Made by a program: the position numbers and the translations under genes
Assembly (NCBI GenBank): GCA_020845955.1
Contig: JADLEU010000108.1
Location: forward strand, 1 to 39,793
Direction of reading: 5' to 3'
Length of the DNA stretch: 39,793 bases
From: Anaerolineales bacterium
Lineage (GTDB): Bacteria; Chloroflexota; Anaerolineae; Anaerolineales; UBA6663
Notes under the pieces: model-generated
Seen by the model: the letters and a program-made list of their open reading frames with translations, nothing else
Database searches by the model: none
What the model was told of the DNA's origin: nothing
Shown: positions 10,399 to 17,941 of the stretch, piece after piece
Position numbering within the stretch: position 1 is the first letter of the stretch
Layout: each line of letters starts with the position of its first letter

Positions 10399-10748
10399 GC
10401 GGGGAAATTGGCTCTAGCAAATCTGGTGGATTCGCGGCACAATAGACAAGGTTTTGAGCCTGAGCAGATGCGTATGGTATCCGTGATCCGGCCCCTGGCG
10501 CCCATCCTCGTTGCAGCTCCGCGCGCGCGCCGCGCCGCGGCCCACGCCGCCGGGTTTGGCCACGCCCACTGCCGCCGGGCCCACCACTACCACCGCTGCG
10601 CCCACGGCTTCCGCTGCCGCTGGCGCCTGCTCTCTGGCACCTGGCGAGTGCGAGCCTCGACACCCGCTGGAGCCCGGCCAACACCGGCCTAGGCGCTCCA
10701 CGCCGTCACCGGTCACCTGTCATCCGTCATTGGATCTAGGAGGCAAGT
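10399..10748 (+). other. 350-base gap: possible promoter and a decayed leader-like stretch
   Basis: A lone -10-like CACAAT lies at 10438-10443 with only a poor -35 (TAGCAA at 10415-10420, 17-base spacer). From 10468 a frame reads MRMVSVIRPLAPILVAA, resembling the start of a signal peptide. The adjacent frame then reads a Pro/Thr/Ala-rich linker-like string (about 10520-10625) before stops. This could be a broken lipoprotein start or just low-complexity GC-rich DNA. The end (10737-10749) holds the strong AGGAGG ribosome binding site of the next gene. Confidence 0.35.
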
Positions 10749-12137
10749 ATGAGCAGTTCCGGAAATGGCAATTCACGCGCGGGTATGGGCCAGGTGCCCT
10801 CCACCGTCTACAAGCGCAAGAGCACCCATGCCGATGTGGTGGTGGTCGGCGGCGGCTGGTCGGGCTGCGCGGCGGCTCTGGCGGCCAAGAAGGCTGGCGC
10901 CGAGCGCGTGATCATCCTCGAGCGCACCGACGGCCTACTGGGCACCGGCCTGGTGGGCGGCATCATGCGCAACAACGGCCGCTTCGTGGCCACCGAAGAG
11001 ATGATCGCCCTGGGGGCCGGCGATCTGTTCCAGGTCTGCGACCAGAACGCGCGCCACAGCAACATCGAGTTCCCTGGCCACAAGCACGCCAACTTCTACG
11101 ATGTGGCCCACATCGAGCCGGCGGTGCGCAAATGCCTGCAGGAGTACGGCGTCGAGTTCTGGCTGATCGCGCGCGTCACCAGCGCCCACCGCGAGGGCAC
11201 CAACTTCATCCGCATGGTGGCGCTGGAAAACGGCACCTACGTCTCGGGCGACGTCTTCGTCGACGCCACCGGCACGGTGGGCGCCCAGAGCTTCTGCACC
11301 GAAAACGGCAATGGCTGCGTCATGTGCATTGTGCGCTGCCCCACCTTCGGCCCGCGCGTCAGCTTGGCGGGGTTGGTGGGCATCGCCGAGCGCCAGGGCA
11401 CCCGCTCGGATGGCGGCATCGGAGCCATGAGCGGCTCGTGCAAGCTGGCCAAGGACACCATCCACCCCAGCATCATCGACGAGATGGAGCGCACCGGCGT
11501 GGCCATCGTGCCCATCCCCGAGGCTCTGGTGCACGAGGAGAAACTCGGCCTGAAGGCCTGCCAGCAGTACGCCCTGCCCGAGTACGCGCACAACATCATC
11601 CTGCTCGACACCGGGCAGGTGAAGCTGATGACGTCATACATCCCGCTCGAGCAGCTGCGCCAGATCCCGGGCATGGAGGAGGCGCGCTATCTCGATCCGT
11701 ACTCGGGCACCATCGGCAACTCGATGCGCTACTCGCAACTCTCGCCGCGCGACGACGCCATGCACGTGCGCGGGCCGGTGGACAACCTGTTCTGCGGCGG
11801 CGAGAAGGCGGGCCTGCTGGTGGGCCACACCGAGGCCATGGTCACCGGCTCGGTGGCCGGGCACAACGCCGTGCGCTTCCTGGCCGGCAAGGAGCCGCTG
11901 GTGCTGCCCGACACGCTGGCCACCGGCGACGCCATCACCTACGTGCGCGAGGAGATGGATCGGCCCGGCGGAATGTCCAAGAAGTACACCTTCTCCGGCT
12001 CAGTGCTCTTCCAGCGTATGAAACAGCGTGGCCTGTATGACGGGCCGAAGCCTGAGGTCTACCACGATCGGGTAGCCAAGGCGGGGCTGACCGGCGCGTT
12101 GGCTGAGCAGGTCTATCACAAAGCCAAGGTTATGTAG
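10749..12137 (+). CDS. FAD-dependent oxidoreductase with four-cysteine insert, copy 1
   Basis: A 462-residue flavoprotein with a Rossmann FAD-binding start VVVVGGGWSGCAAALAA (about 30-46), an acidic ERTD end of the ADP-binding fold at 58-61 and a C-terminal FAD motif NLFCGGEKAGLLVGHTEA. It is of the FAD_oxidored/GidA-like fold group, but not a true GidA or TrmFO. Cys183, 190, 193 and 197 form C-x6-C-x2-C-x3-CP, which could hold a [4Fe-4S] cluster. The first 29 residues are a Ser/Gly-rich extension absent from copy 2 (16653-17939). The ferredoxin gene follows one base after its stop, so the two likely form an electron-transfer pair. Its substrate is unknown. Confidence 0.82.
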   Translation: MSSSGNGNSRAGMGQVPSTVYKRKSTHADVVVVGGGWSGCAAALAAKKAGAERVIILERTDGLLGTGLVGGIMRNNGRFVATEEMIALGAGDLFQVCDQNARHSNIEFPGHKHANFYDVAHIEPAVRKCLQEYGVEFWLIARVTSAHREGTNFIRMVALENGTYVSGDVFVDATGTVGAQSFCTENGNGCVMCIVRCPTFGPRVSLAGLVGIAERQGTRSDGGIGAMSGSCKLAKDTIHPSIIDEMERTGVAIVPIPEALVHEEKLGLKACQQYALPEYAHNIILLDTGQVKLMTSYIPLEQLRQIPGMEEARYLDPYSGTIGNSMRYSQLSPRDDAMHVRGPVDNLFCGGEKAGLLVGHTEAMVTGSVAGHNAVRFLAGKEPLVLPDTLATGDAITYVREEMDRPGGMSKKYTFSGSVLFQRMKQRGLYDGPKPEVYHDRVAKAGLTGALAEQVYHKAKVM

Positions 12138-12138
12138 C

Positions 12139-12477
12139 ATGCCGCACATGATCACGGCGGAGTGCATCAACTGCACCGCCTGCGCCACCGACTGCCCTAC
12201 CGAGGCGATTAGCCCAGGGCCGAATCAGTACGTCATCAACCCGAACGTCTGCACCGACTGCGAGGGGTTGTACAACATTCCGAAGTGTTTTCAGGTGTGC
12301 CCGGTGAACGCCTGCGTGCCGCGGCGCGAGCACTACCTGAATAAGATCGCCACCATGGCCACGCGCGGGGCCCGGCCGGTGCGCTACGGGTCGGAGGGCC
12401 CGCTGCCGGAATACGTGGAGGTTGGCTGGTACGAAGAGTCGCCCTTCCTGTTCATGCAGCCGGCCGGAGACGGCTGA
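12139..12477 (+). CDS. 2[4Fe-4S] ferredoxin, copy 1
   Basis: A 112-residue ferredoxin. The first cluster motif is CINCTACATDCP (Cys9, 12, 15, 19). The second is CTDC-x8-CFQVCP (Cys38, 41, 50, 54), the longer spacing seen in Allochromatium/YfhL-type ferredoxins, which usually have very low and unequal potentials. The last 50 residues form an extension without cysteines. It starts one base after the flavoprotein stop and has the same cysteine positions as the second ferredoxin (17942-18400). It probably shuttles electrons between the flavoprotein and the 2-oxoacid oxidoreductase or the molybdenum hydroxylase; this is inferred from position. Confidence 0.9.
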   Translation: MPHMITAECINCTACATDCPTEAISPGPNQYVINPNVCTDCEGLYNIPKCFQVCPVNACVPRREHYLNKIATMATRGARPVRYGSEGPLPEYVEVGWYEESPFLFMQPAGDG

Positions 12478-12494
12478 GGGCCAAGCAAGCGATA

Positions 12495-12535
12495 GCGGCC
12501 GGGGGGACGGGCGCGCGGCCCATCCCCCCGGCCGC
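12495..12535 (+). terminator. Perfect 13-bp GC hairpin after ferredoxin copy 1
   Basis: GCGGCCGGGGGGA at 12495-12507 pairs perfectly with 12523-12535 around a 15-base loop. It starts 17 bases after the ferredoxin stop and has no T run. It probably ends or attenuates the first flavoprotein/ferredoxin transcript. Confidence 0.7.
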
Positions 12536-12672
12536 CAGAACATATCGGCTTTGTTCCCGCAAGGCGGGCCTCGCGGCCGCCTGACAACTCAAACCGTTCG
12601 CCCACCAGGCCACTCGCTGCGCGAGAATGGCAGAGTATGGCTTGGCTCACGCAAGGCCCGCTAGGAGAAGGC

Positions 12673-12969
12673 ATGGCCACTTTCTTGCTGCTCGGCACCT
12701 ACACCCACCAGGGCATGGAGAAGATCCGCGGCGCGCCCGCCCGCATCGACACCGCCCGTGAAGTCATCGACAACAGCAGCGCCAAGCTGCTGGGCTGGTA
12801 CGTAACCATGGGCCAGTACGACTTTGCCGCCCTGGTAGAAGCCCCTAGCGACGAAGTCATGGCGCGGCTGTCGCTGGCGATGAGCTCACACGGCAATATC
12901 CACACCCAGACCCTGCGGGCCTTCACCGAGCAGGAGTTCCGCGACATCGTCAACGCGCTGCCCTATTGA
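12673..12969 (+). CDS. GYD domain protein
   Basis: A 98-residue small protein of the GYD family, a ferredoxin-like-fold alpha/beta domain of unknown biochemical role. The start MATFLLLGTYTHQGMEKIR and the central GWYVTMGQYDFAALVEAP segment match the family layout; the usual GYD tripeptide is represented by GQYD. The ATG at 12673 is chosen over an upstream in-frame ATG at 12637 because AGGAGAAGG lies directly before it. It stands between the first flavoprotein/ferredoxin pair and the 2-oxoacid oxidoreductase genes. GYD proteins often occur singly next to metabolic genes, and no function should be assumed. Confidence 0.8.
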   Translation: MATFLLLGTYTHQGMEKIRGAPARIDTAREVIDNSSAKLLGWYVTMGQYDFAALVEAPSDEVMARLSLAMSSHGNIHTQTLRAFTEQEFRDIVNALPY

Positions 12970-13112
12970 CCTGGGCCGGCTAGCCTCCCACACCCGGCGA
13001 TCGTGCGCGTACTGGCCCATCCGTCCCGTACCTCTGTCGTCCCGAACCCGGCGCTCTCGCGCAGCGCGGCGGAGTTGTTGCCGGGTGAGGGATCTTCCGC
13101 CCTGCGCTGCCT

Positions 13113-14045
13113 ATGACCGCCCCCGCCCCGCCCACCCAATTGCAGACCTCTTTCATCCTGCGGGAGTACCTCCGTCCGCAGATGCTGCCGTCCACCTGGT
13201 GTCCCGGCTGCGGGCTCGGCATTATCCTGAGCAGCATTGCGCAGGCCGTCCACTTCCGCGGCCTGGCCAAGGACCAGGTGGCCATGGTCTCGGGCATCGG
13301 CTGCACCGGCCGCATGTCGGGCTACGCCGACTTCAACACGCTGCACACCACCCATGGCCGCGCCCCGGCCTTTGCCACCGGCCTTAAGCTGGCCCGGCCA
13401 GAGCTGACCGTGATCACCGTTATGGGCGACGGCGACGCGATGTCCATCGGCGGCAACCACCTGGTGCACGCCATGCGCCGCAACCTGGGCCTGGTCGCGG
13501 TCGTGGTTAACAACAGCGTCTACGGGCTAACCGGCGGGCAGCTCTCGCCCACGACGCCCGTCGGCGGACACACCACTACTGCCCGCGCCGGGTCGTTCGA
13601 GCGGCCGATGAACCTAGAGGCGCTGGCGCGCGCCGCTGGGGCCGCGTTTTTCGCCCGCGCCACGGTCAACCACAGCTTTGGGCTCACCAAGATGGTAGAG
13701 CGCGCGCTGAGCGGTCCGGGCTTTGCTCTGGTGGAAGTCATCAGCAACTGCCACGTGCTCTACGGCAAGATGAACGAGACGCCAGAGGCGGCCGGCATGA
13801 TGATGGCCATGGACGCCAACACCGTGCGCAGCAACCCCACGCTACAGCGCCGCGCGCGCCTGCCGGTGCGGCTGACCGACGCCGAAACCCCGGCTGTGCC
13901 GGCTGCCGACGCCCGGCCGCTGGCCGGCGTGCAGACCGACACGCGCCTGCGCCGGGGCGTGATCTTCGAGCGGCGCGGCCGGGTGGACTACAGCGGGCGC
14001 TATTACGCCCAATCGGCCCCGCCCGGCGACGACGAGGCCGCCTGA
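13113..14045 (+). CDS. korB: 2-oxoacid:ferredoxin oxidoreductase beta subunit (KorB-like)
   Basis: This 310-residue subunit binds thiamine diphosphate and one [4Fe-4S] cluster and decarboxylates a 2-oxoacid, passing electrons to ferredoxin. The cluster ligands are Cys30 and Cys33 (WCPGCG), Cys64 (SGIGC) and Cys213 (SNCHVLYG). The TPP motif runs from GDGD at 105-108 to NN at 133-134. All functional residues are therefore present. The closest group is 2-oxoglutarate-type KorB. The final 60 residues are a Pro/Arg-rich tail longer than in most KorB proteins. The delta subunit gene begins one base after its stop. The true substrate could be 2-oxoglutarate, 2-oxoadipate or another 2-oxoacid. Confidence 0.92.
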   Translation: MTAPAPPTQLQTSFILREYLRPQMLPSTWCPGCGLGIILSSIAQAVHFRGLAKDQVAMVSGIGCTGRMSGYADFNTLHTTHGRAPAFATGLKLARPELTVITVMGDGDAMSIGGNHLVHAMRRNLGLVAVVVNNSVYGLTGGQLSPTTPVGGHTTTARAGSFERPMNLEALARAAGAAFFARATVNHSFGLTKMVERALSGPGFALVEVISNCHVLYGKMNETPEAAGMMMAMDANTVRSNPTLQRRARLPVRLTDAETPAVPAADARPLAGVQTDTRLRRGVIFERRGRVDYSGRYYAQSAPPGDDEAA

Positions 14046-14046
14046 C

Positions 14047-14274
14047 GTGGCCTCGGTCGTGCGTGGCGTCTATCACATCGAGGTCTACCGGGCGTTGTGC
14101 AAGGCCTGCGGACTGTGCACGGCCTGGTGCCCGCAGGCGGTGCTGGAACCCGACGCCGAGGGCTATCCCCTGGCGCCCGGCCTGGCGAACTGTATCAACT
14201 GCAAGCTGTGCGAGCGGCACTGCCCCGACTTCGCCATCGAAGTGTCGCTGGCCGCGGTGGAGAAACGCGCGTGA
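14047..14274 (+). CDS. korD: 2-oxoacid:ferredoxin oxidoreductase delta subunit (2[4Fe-4S] ferredoxin, KorD-like)
   Basis: A 75-residue ferredoxin subunit with two standard motifs, CKACGLCTAWCP (Cys18, 21, 24, 28) and CINCKLCERHCP (Cys49, 52, 55, 59). It carries electrons from the beta-subunit cluster to external ferredoxin. It starts with GTG at 14047, directly behind the beta gene. Its TGA overlaps the GTG of the alpha gene (GTGA at 14271), so translation is coupled. Unlike the separate ferredoxins in this cluster it has normal short C-x2-C-x2-C-x3-C spacing in both motifs, supporting its role as an integral subunit. Confidence 0.9.
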   Translation: MASVVRGVYHIEVYRALCKACGLCTAWCPQAVLEPDAEGYPLAPGLANCINCKLCERHCPDFAIEVSLAAVEKRA

Positions 14275-15416
14275 CCCACATCGCCTTCATGCACGGGAAT
14301 GAGGCCGCCGCCGAAGGCGCCGTCGCCGCCGGCTGCCGCTTCTACGCCGGCTATCCGATCACACCTTCCAGTGAGATCGCCGAGATTCTATCCGGCCGGC
14401 TTCCCGAGGTGGGCGGTGTCTTCATTCAGATGGAAGACGAGATCGCCAGCATGGCGGCCATCATTGGCGCCTCGCTGGGCGGCCTGAAGAGCGCCACCGC
14501 CACGAGCGGCCCGGGCTTCTCGCTGATGCAGGAGAACCTGGGCTTCGCCGTGATGAGCGAAATCCCCTGCGTCGTCGTCAACGTCCAGCGCGTGGGCCCC
14601 AGCACCGGGCTGCCCACCAAGGCCGCGCAGGGCGACGTGATGCAGGCCCGCTGGGGCACCCACGGCGATCACCCCATCATCGCCCTCACCCCTAGCAGCG
14701 CCCAGGAGACCTACCACCTGGCCGTGCGCGCCTTCAACCTGGCTGAGCGCTTCCGCACGCCCGTCATCCTGCTGATGGACGCCATCGTCGCCCAGCTCAA
14801 GGAGAAGGTGGAGGTGCCTGACCCGGCCAGTCTTCAGATCGTGCCGCGCGCCGCGCCGAGCGTGCCGCCTGCCGACTACAAACCCTTCCCCTTTGCGCGC
14901 GGCGAGGTCGGCCCGCTGGCCGTCTTTGGGCAAGGGTATCGCTATCACGTCACCGGGCTGCTGCACGACGAGCACGGCTACCCCACTGAAGACCCCGCGG
15001 TGGTCAGCGCCTGGTGGGAGCACATGGCCACCAAGCTCGACGCCCACCTGGACGAGATCCTGGCTTGGGAAGAGGTGCAGTTGGCCGACGCCGACCTGGC
15101 CCTGGTGGCCTACGGCGGCACGGCCCGCGCCGCCGCGCACGCCGTCACCCTGGCGCGATCCGAAGGGATCAAGCTCGGCCTGCTGCGTCCGATCACGCTC
15201 TGGCCATTCCCCGAAGAGGCCGTTCGCCGGCTGGCCGGCCAGGTGCGCGGCTTCATTGTGCCCGAGCTGAACTTGGGCCAGATCCGCTACGAAGTCGAGC
15301 GCCTGAGCGCCGGCCGCGTGCCGGTGGAGGGCCTCCACCGGGCCGACGGGCTGCAGATCACACCCGACCAGATCGTGAGCGCGGCCCGCGCCGCGCACGC
15401 TCGAGACCAGGCATGA
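14271..15416 (+). CDS. korA: 2-oxoacid:ferredoxin oxidoreductase alpha subunit (KorA-like)
   Basis: A 381-residue alpha subunit with the pyrimidine-binding domain of the TPP site. Motifs are YPITPSSE at 28-35, the MEDE catalytic Glu region at 54-57, TSGPGFSLM at 79-87 and RVGPSTGLPTKAAQGD followed by QARWGTHGDHPI, a hallmark of KorA/VorB proteins. The GTG start at 14271 overlaps the delta stop. There is no N-terminal gamma domain, which is instead supplied by the next gene. The stop overlaps the next ATG (ATGA at 15413). With KorB, KorD and the following fusion protein it forms a complete enzyme. Confidence 0.92.
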   Translation: MTHIAFMHGNEAAAEGAVAAGCRFYAGYPITPSSEIAEILSGRLPEVGGVFIQMEDEIASMAAIIGASLGGLKSATATSGPGFSLMQENLGFAVMSEIPCVVVNVQRVGPSTGLPTKAAQGDVMQARWGTHGDHPIIALTPSSAQETYHLAVRAFNLAERFRTPVILLMDAIVAQLKEKVEVPDPASLQIVPRAAPSVPPADYKPFPFARGEVGPLAVFGQGYRYHVTGLLHDEHGYPTEDPAVVSAWWEHMATKLDAHLDEILAWEEVQLADADLALVAYGGTARAAAHAVTLARSEGIKLGLLRPITLWPFPEEAVRRLAGQVRGFIVPELNLGQIRYEVERLSAGRVPVEGLHRADGLQITPDQIVSAARAAHARDQA

Positions 15417-16660
15417 CCTACGACCGGCACTTTGCCACCAACTGGCAACTGCTGCTCGACGCCATCTGCACCACCATGATGCTGGCGCCGGAGCGCGAGC
15501 CGCCCATCGTCTTGTCGAGCCTGGCCGACCTGCCTTACGAGGTGGGCCAGGCCAGCGGGCGGGCGCCGCTTTCGTTCATCCAGGGGCCGCCAGGCCGCAA
15601 CATCGCCCTGGCCATCGGGCTGCGCGCGGCGCTGCCCGCCACGCCGCTGGTCCTGATCATGTCGGCCGACAGCGTCACGCTGGGCACCAATCACCTGATC
15701 CACGCCGCGCGCCGCAACATCGGCATGACCCTGCTGCTGCTGCGCTCCGACGTAACCGCGGGCGCGGCGCCCGGCAGCCAGGACCGTATGGATTGGACCC
15801 AGCCTTATTATCAGCCGGACCTGGAAAGCGCGCCGGCCCCGCTGGCCTGGCTGACGGCCCTCGACGCCGCCCTGGTGGGCCGCGCCTCGCTGCGCGACCC
15901 TGACGGCCTGGCCGAGCTGATCCACACCGCCATCGAAACCAAAGGGTTCGGCGTGCTGGGCGTTACCACCGACGCCCGGTTGGAAATCGGGATCCTCAGC
16001 CGGTCGGAGTGGCCCGAGTATTTCGACGCCTACCGCGCCTGGACCGCGGGCCTGGCGGCGCCGGCCGCGCGCGCGGCCGGCGCCGCACCGGCCCGGCCCG
16101 CGCGTCGCGTGCCGCGCTGCGCCTTGCGCATCGCCGGCTTGGGCGGCCATGGTATCAAGCTGGCCGGAACGGTGCTCAGCGAGGCCCTCGGCCGCCACGA
16201 GGGGCTGTGGACCACCCAGCGCGGCGAGTATGGCTCGGCCACGCGCGGCGGCCCCAGCCTGGTGGACGTCATCGCCGGGAGCGACCCGATCACCTACCCC
16301 GGCGCCGACCAGCCCGACGTGCTGGTGCTGCTGAGCCAGGCGGCCGCCCAGCGTTACGCCGGCAGCGAGCGGCCCGGCGCCGTGCTGGTGGCCGATCCCG
16401 GCGAGGTCGACCCCCTGCCCCCCGGCGCCGCGCCGGTGCCCATCACGGCCCTGGCGCGCGAGCACGTCGGCGCGCCGATCGCGGCCGGCATGGTCGCTCT
16501 GGGCTGCGTGGCCGCGCTGACTGAGATTGTGTCGTTGACCGCACTGCGGCTGAGCCTGGCCGGGCACGTGCCCCAGCGCCTGGTGGCGCGCAACCAGGCC
16601 GCGCTGGAAGCCGGCTACGCGGCCGCCCAGGCCGCCCGTGAAGGAGCACAACATGGCTAG
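15413..16660 (+). CDS. Fusion of a degenerate second beta domain with the gamma subunit of 2-oxoacid:ferredoxin oxidoreductase
   Basis: This 415-residue protein has two parts. Residues 1-210 align by eye along the length of KorB, sharing for example NHLIHAARRNIG, but all four cluster cysteines are gone. GDGD has become SADS (84-87) and NN has become RSD (111-113), so it can bind neither TPP-Mg nor a cluster in the normal way. After an Ala/Pro/Arg linker (211-234), residues 235-415 are a regular gamma domain (RIAGLGGHGIKLAGTVL, then RGEYGSATRGG), which normally supports CoA binding and electron transfer. It overlaps the alpha gene by four bases and the next flavoprotein gene by eight. The first domain is probably structural or regulatory. 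Confidence 0.88.
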   Translation: MTYDRHFATNWQLLLDAICTTMMLAPEREPPIVLSSLADLPYEVGQASGRAPLSFIQGPPGRNIALAIGLRAALPATPLVLIMSADSVTLGTNHLIHAARRNIGMTLLLLRSDVTAGAAPGSQDRMDWTQPYYQPDLESAPAPLAWLTALDAALVGRASLRDPDGLAELIHTAIETKGFGVLGVTTDARLEIGILSRSEWPEYFDAYRAWTAGLAAPAARAAGAAPARPARRVPRCALRIAGLGGHGIKLAGTVLSEALGRHEGLWTTQRGEYGSATRGGPSLVDVIAGSDPITYPGADQPDVLVLLSQAAAQRYAGSERPGAVLVADPGEVDPLPPGAAPVPITALAREHVGAPIAAGMVALGCVAALTEIVSLTALRLSLAGHVPQRLVARNQAALEAGYAAAQAAREGAQHG

Positions 16661-17939
16661 AGTCGTGATCGTTGGCGGCGGGTGGGCCGGCTGCGCCGCG
16701 GCCCTCACCGCGCGCCAGGCCGGCGCCGATGAGGTGCTGGTGCTGGAGCGCACCGACAGCCTGCTGGGCACTGGCCTAGTGGGCGGCATCATGCGCAACA
16801 ACGGCCGCTTCACCGCCGCCGAGGAAATGGCCGCGCTGGGCGCGGGCGAGTTGTTCGTGATTGCCGACGCCGCCGCCCGCCACCGCAACGTGGCCTTCCC
16901 CGGCCACCAGCACGCCACGCTGTACGACGTGGCCATCATCGAGCCGGCCGTGCGCCAGGCCGTGCTGGCCCACGGCGCCGAGGTCTGGCTGATGAGCCGC
17001 GTGACGGGCATCGCCCGCAGCAACGGGTCGTTGAGCGCCGTCCAACTGGAGAACGGCACCCTGATTGAGGGCGACGCCTTCATCGACACAACCGGCACGG
17101 TCGGGTCGCAGAGCTTCTGCACCGAGCACGGCAACGGCTGCGTGATGTGCGTCGCGCGCTGCCCAACGTTTGGCCCGCGCACTAGCCTCACCGGCCTGGC
17201 CGGCATCCCCGAGCGCTCGGGCAAGCGGGCCGACGGCGGCATCGGCGCCATGAGCGGCTCGTGCAAGCTCAATAAAGACACGGTCGCCCGCGACCTGCTG
17301 CGTCGGCTGGAGAACGCCGGCGTGCTGGTCATCCCGTTGCCCCGGCACCTGGTCAATCTGCACAAGCTGGGGGGCAAGGCCTGCCAGCAATACGCCTCGG
17401 CCGAGTTTGCCGAGAACGTCGTGCTGCTCGACACCGGGCAGATCAAGCTGATGACGTCGTATATGCCCCTGGAACAGCTTCGGCAAGTGCCCGGGCTAGA
17501 GAACGTGCGTTACGAGGACCCGTACTCGGGCACGGTGGGCAACTCGATGCGCTACTCGCAACTCTCCCCGCGTGATGACAGCCTGCGCGTGCTGGGCGGC
17601 CCCGAAAACGTGTTCTGCGGCGGCGAGAAGGCCGGCCTGCTGGTGGGCCACACCGAGGCCATCGTCACCGGCGCGCTGGCCGGGCACAACGCCGTGCGCC
17701 ACCTGGCGGGCAAGCAGCCCCTGGTGCTGCCCGATACGCTGGCCTGCGGCGACGCCATCGGCCACGTGCGCGCGGCGATGGAGACCGAGGCTGGCCTGAC
17801 CAAGAAGTACACCTTTTCGGGCTCGGTCTACTTCGAGCGCATGCTGGCCCGCGGCCTGTACACCACCGACCTGGAGGTCATCGCGGCGCGCGTGGCCGCT
17901 GCCGGGCTGGCCAACGTTTACCAGCAGCGGGTGTTGTAG
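16653..17939 (+). CDS. FAD-dependent oxidoreductase with four-cysteine insert, copy 2
   Basis: A 428-residue paralog of the flavoprotein at 10749-12137, similar over nearly its whole length. The FAD fold begins at residue 4 (VVIVGGGWAGC), the cysteine motif is Cys156, 163, 166, 170 (C-x6-C-x2-C-x3-CP), and the C-terminal FAD motif VFCGGEKAGLLVGHTEA is near-identical. It lacks the Ser/Gly extension of copy 1. The ATG at 16653 is chosen because AAGGAG lies six bases upstream; a GTG at 16638 would overlap that site. It is translationally coupled to the oxidoreductase fusion gene, placing it in the same operon. Role: probable electron exchange with the ferredoxin that follows. Confidence 0.82.
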   Translation: MARVVIVGGGWAGCAAALTARQAGADEVLVLERTDSLLGTGLVGGIMRNNGRFTAAEEMAALGAGELFVIADAAARHRNVAFPGHQHATLYDVAIIEPAVRQAVLAHGAEVWLMSRVTGIARSNGSLSAVQLENGTLIEGDAFIDTTGTVGSQSFCTEHGNGCVMCVARCPTFGPRTSLTGLAGIPERSGKRADGGIGAMSGSCKLNKDTVARDLLRRLENAGVLVIPLPRHLVNLHKLGGKACQQYASAEFAENVVLLDTGQIKLMTSYMPLEQLRQVPGLENVRYEDPYSGTVGNSMRYSQLSPRDDSLRVLGGPENVFCGGEKAGLLVGHTEAIVTGALAGHNAVRHLAGKQPLVLPDTLACGDAIGHVRAAMETEAGLTKKYTFSGSVYFERMLARGLYTTDLEVIAARVAAAGLANVYQQRVL

Positions 17940-17941
17940 CC

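Noticed and set aside
10408-10443. TTGGCT/CACAAT as a promoter for flavoprotein 1
   Set aside because: The spacer of 24 bases is too long for sigma70; it is mentioned only as a weak -10 candidate.
15287-17446. A 719-codon - strand open frame across the oxidoreductase fusion and flavoprotein genes
   Set aside because: It has Ser/Arg/Pro/Ala-rich low-complexity sequence and spans two well-supported + strand genes, so it is a composition artefact.
16653-17939. Calling the flavoproteins GidA/MnmG or TrmFO
   Set aside because: The FAD motifs are similar, but the tRNA-modification motifs are missing, the length is shorter than GidA, and a cysteine insert plus ferredoxin linkage point elsewhere.
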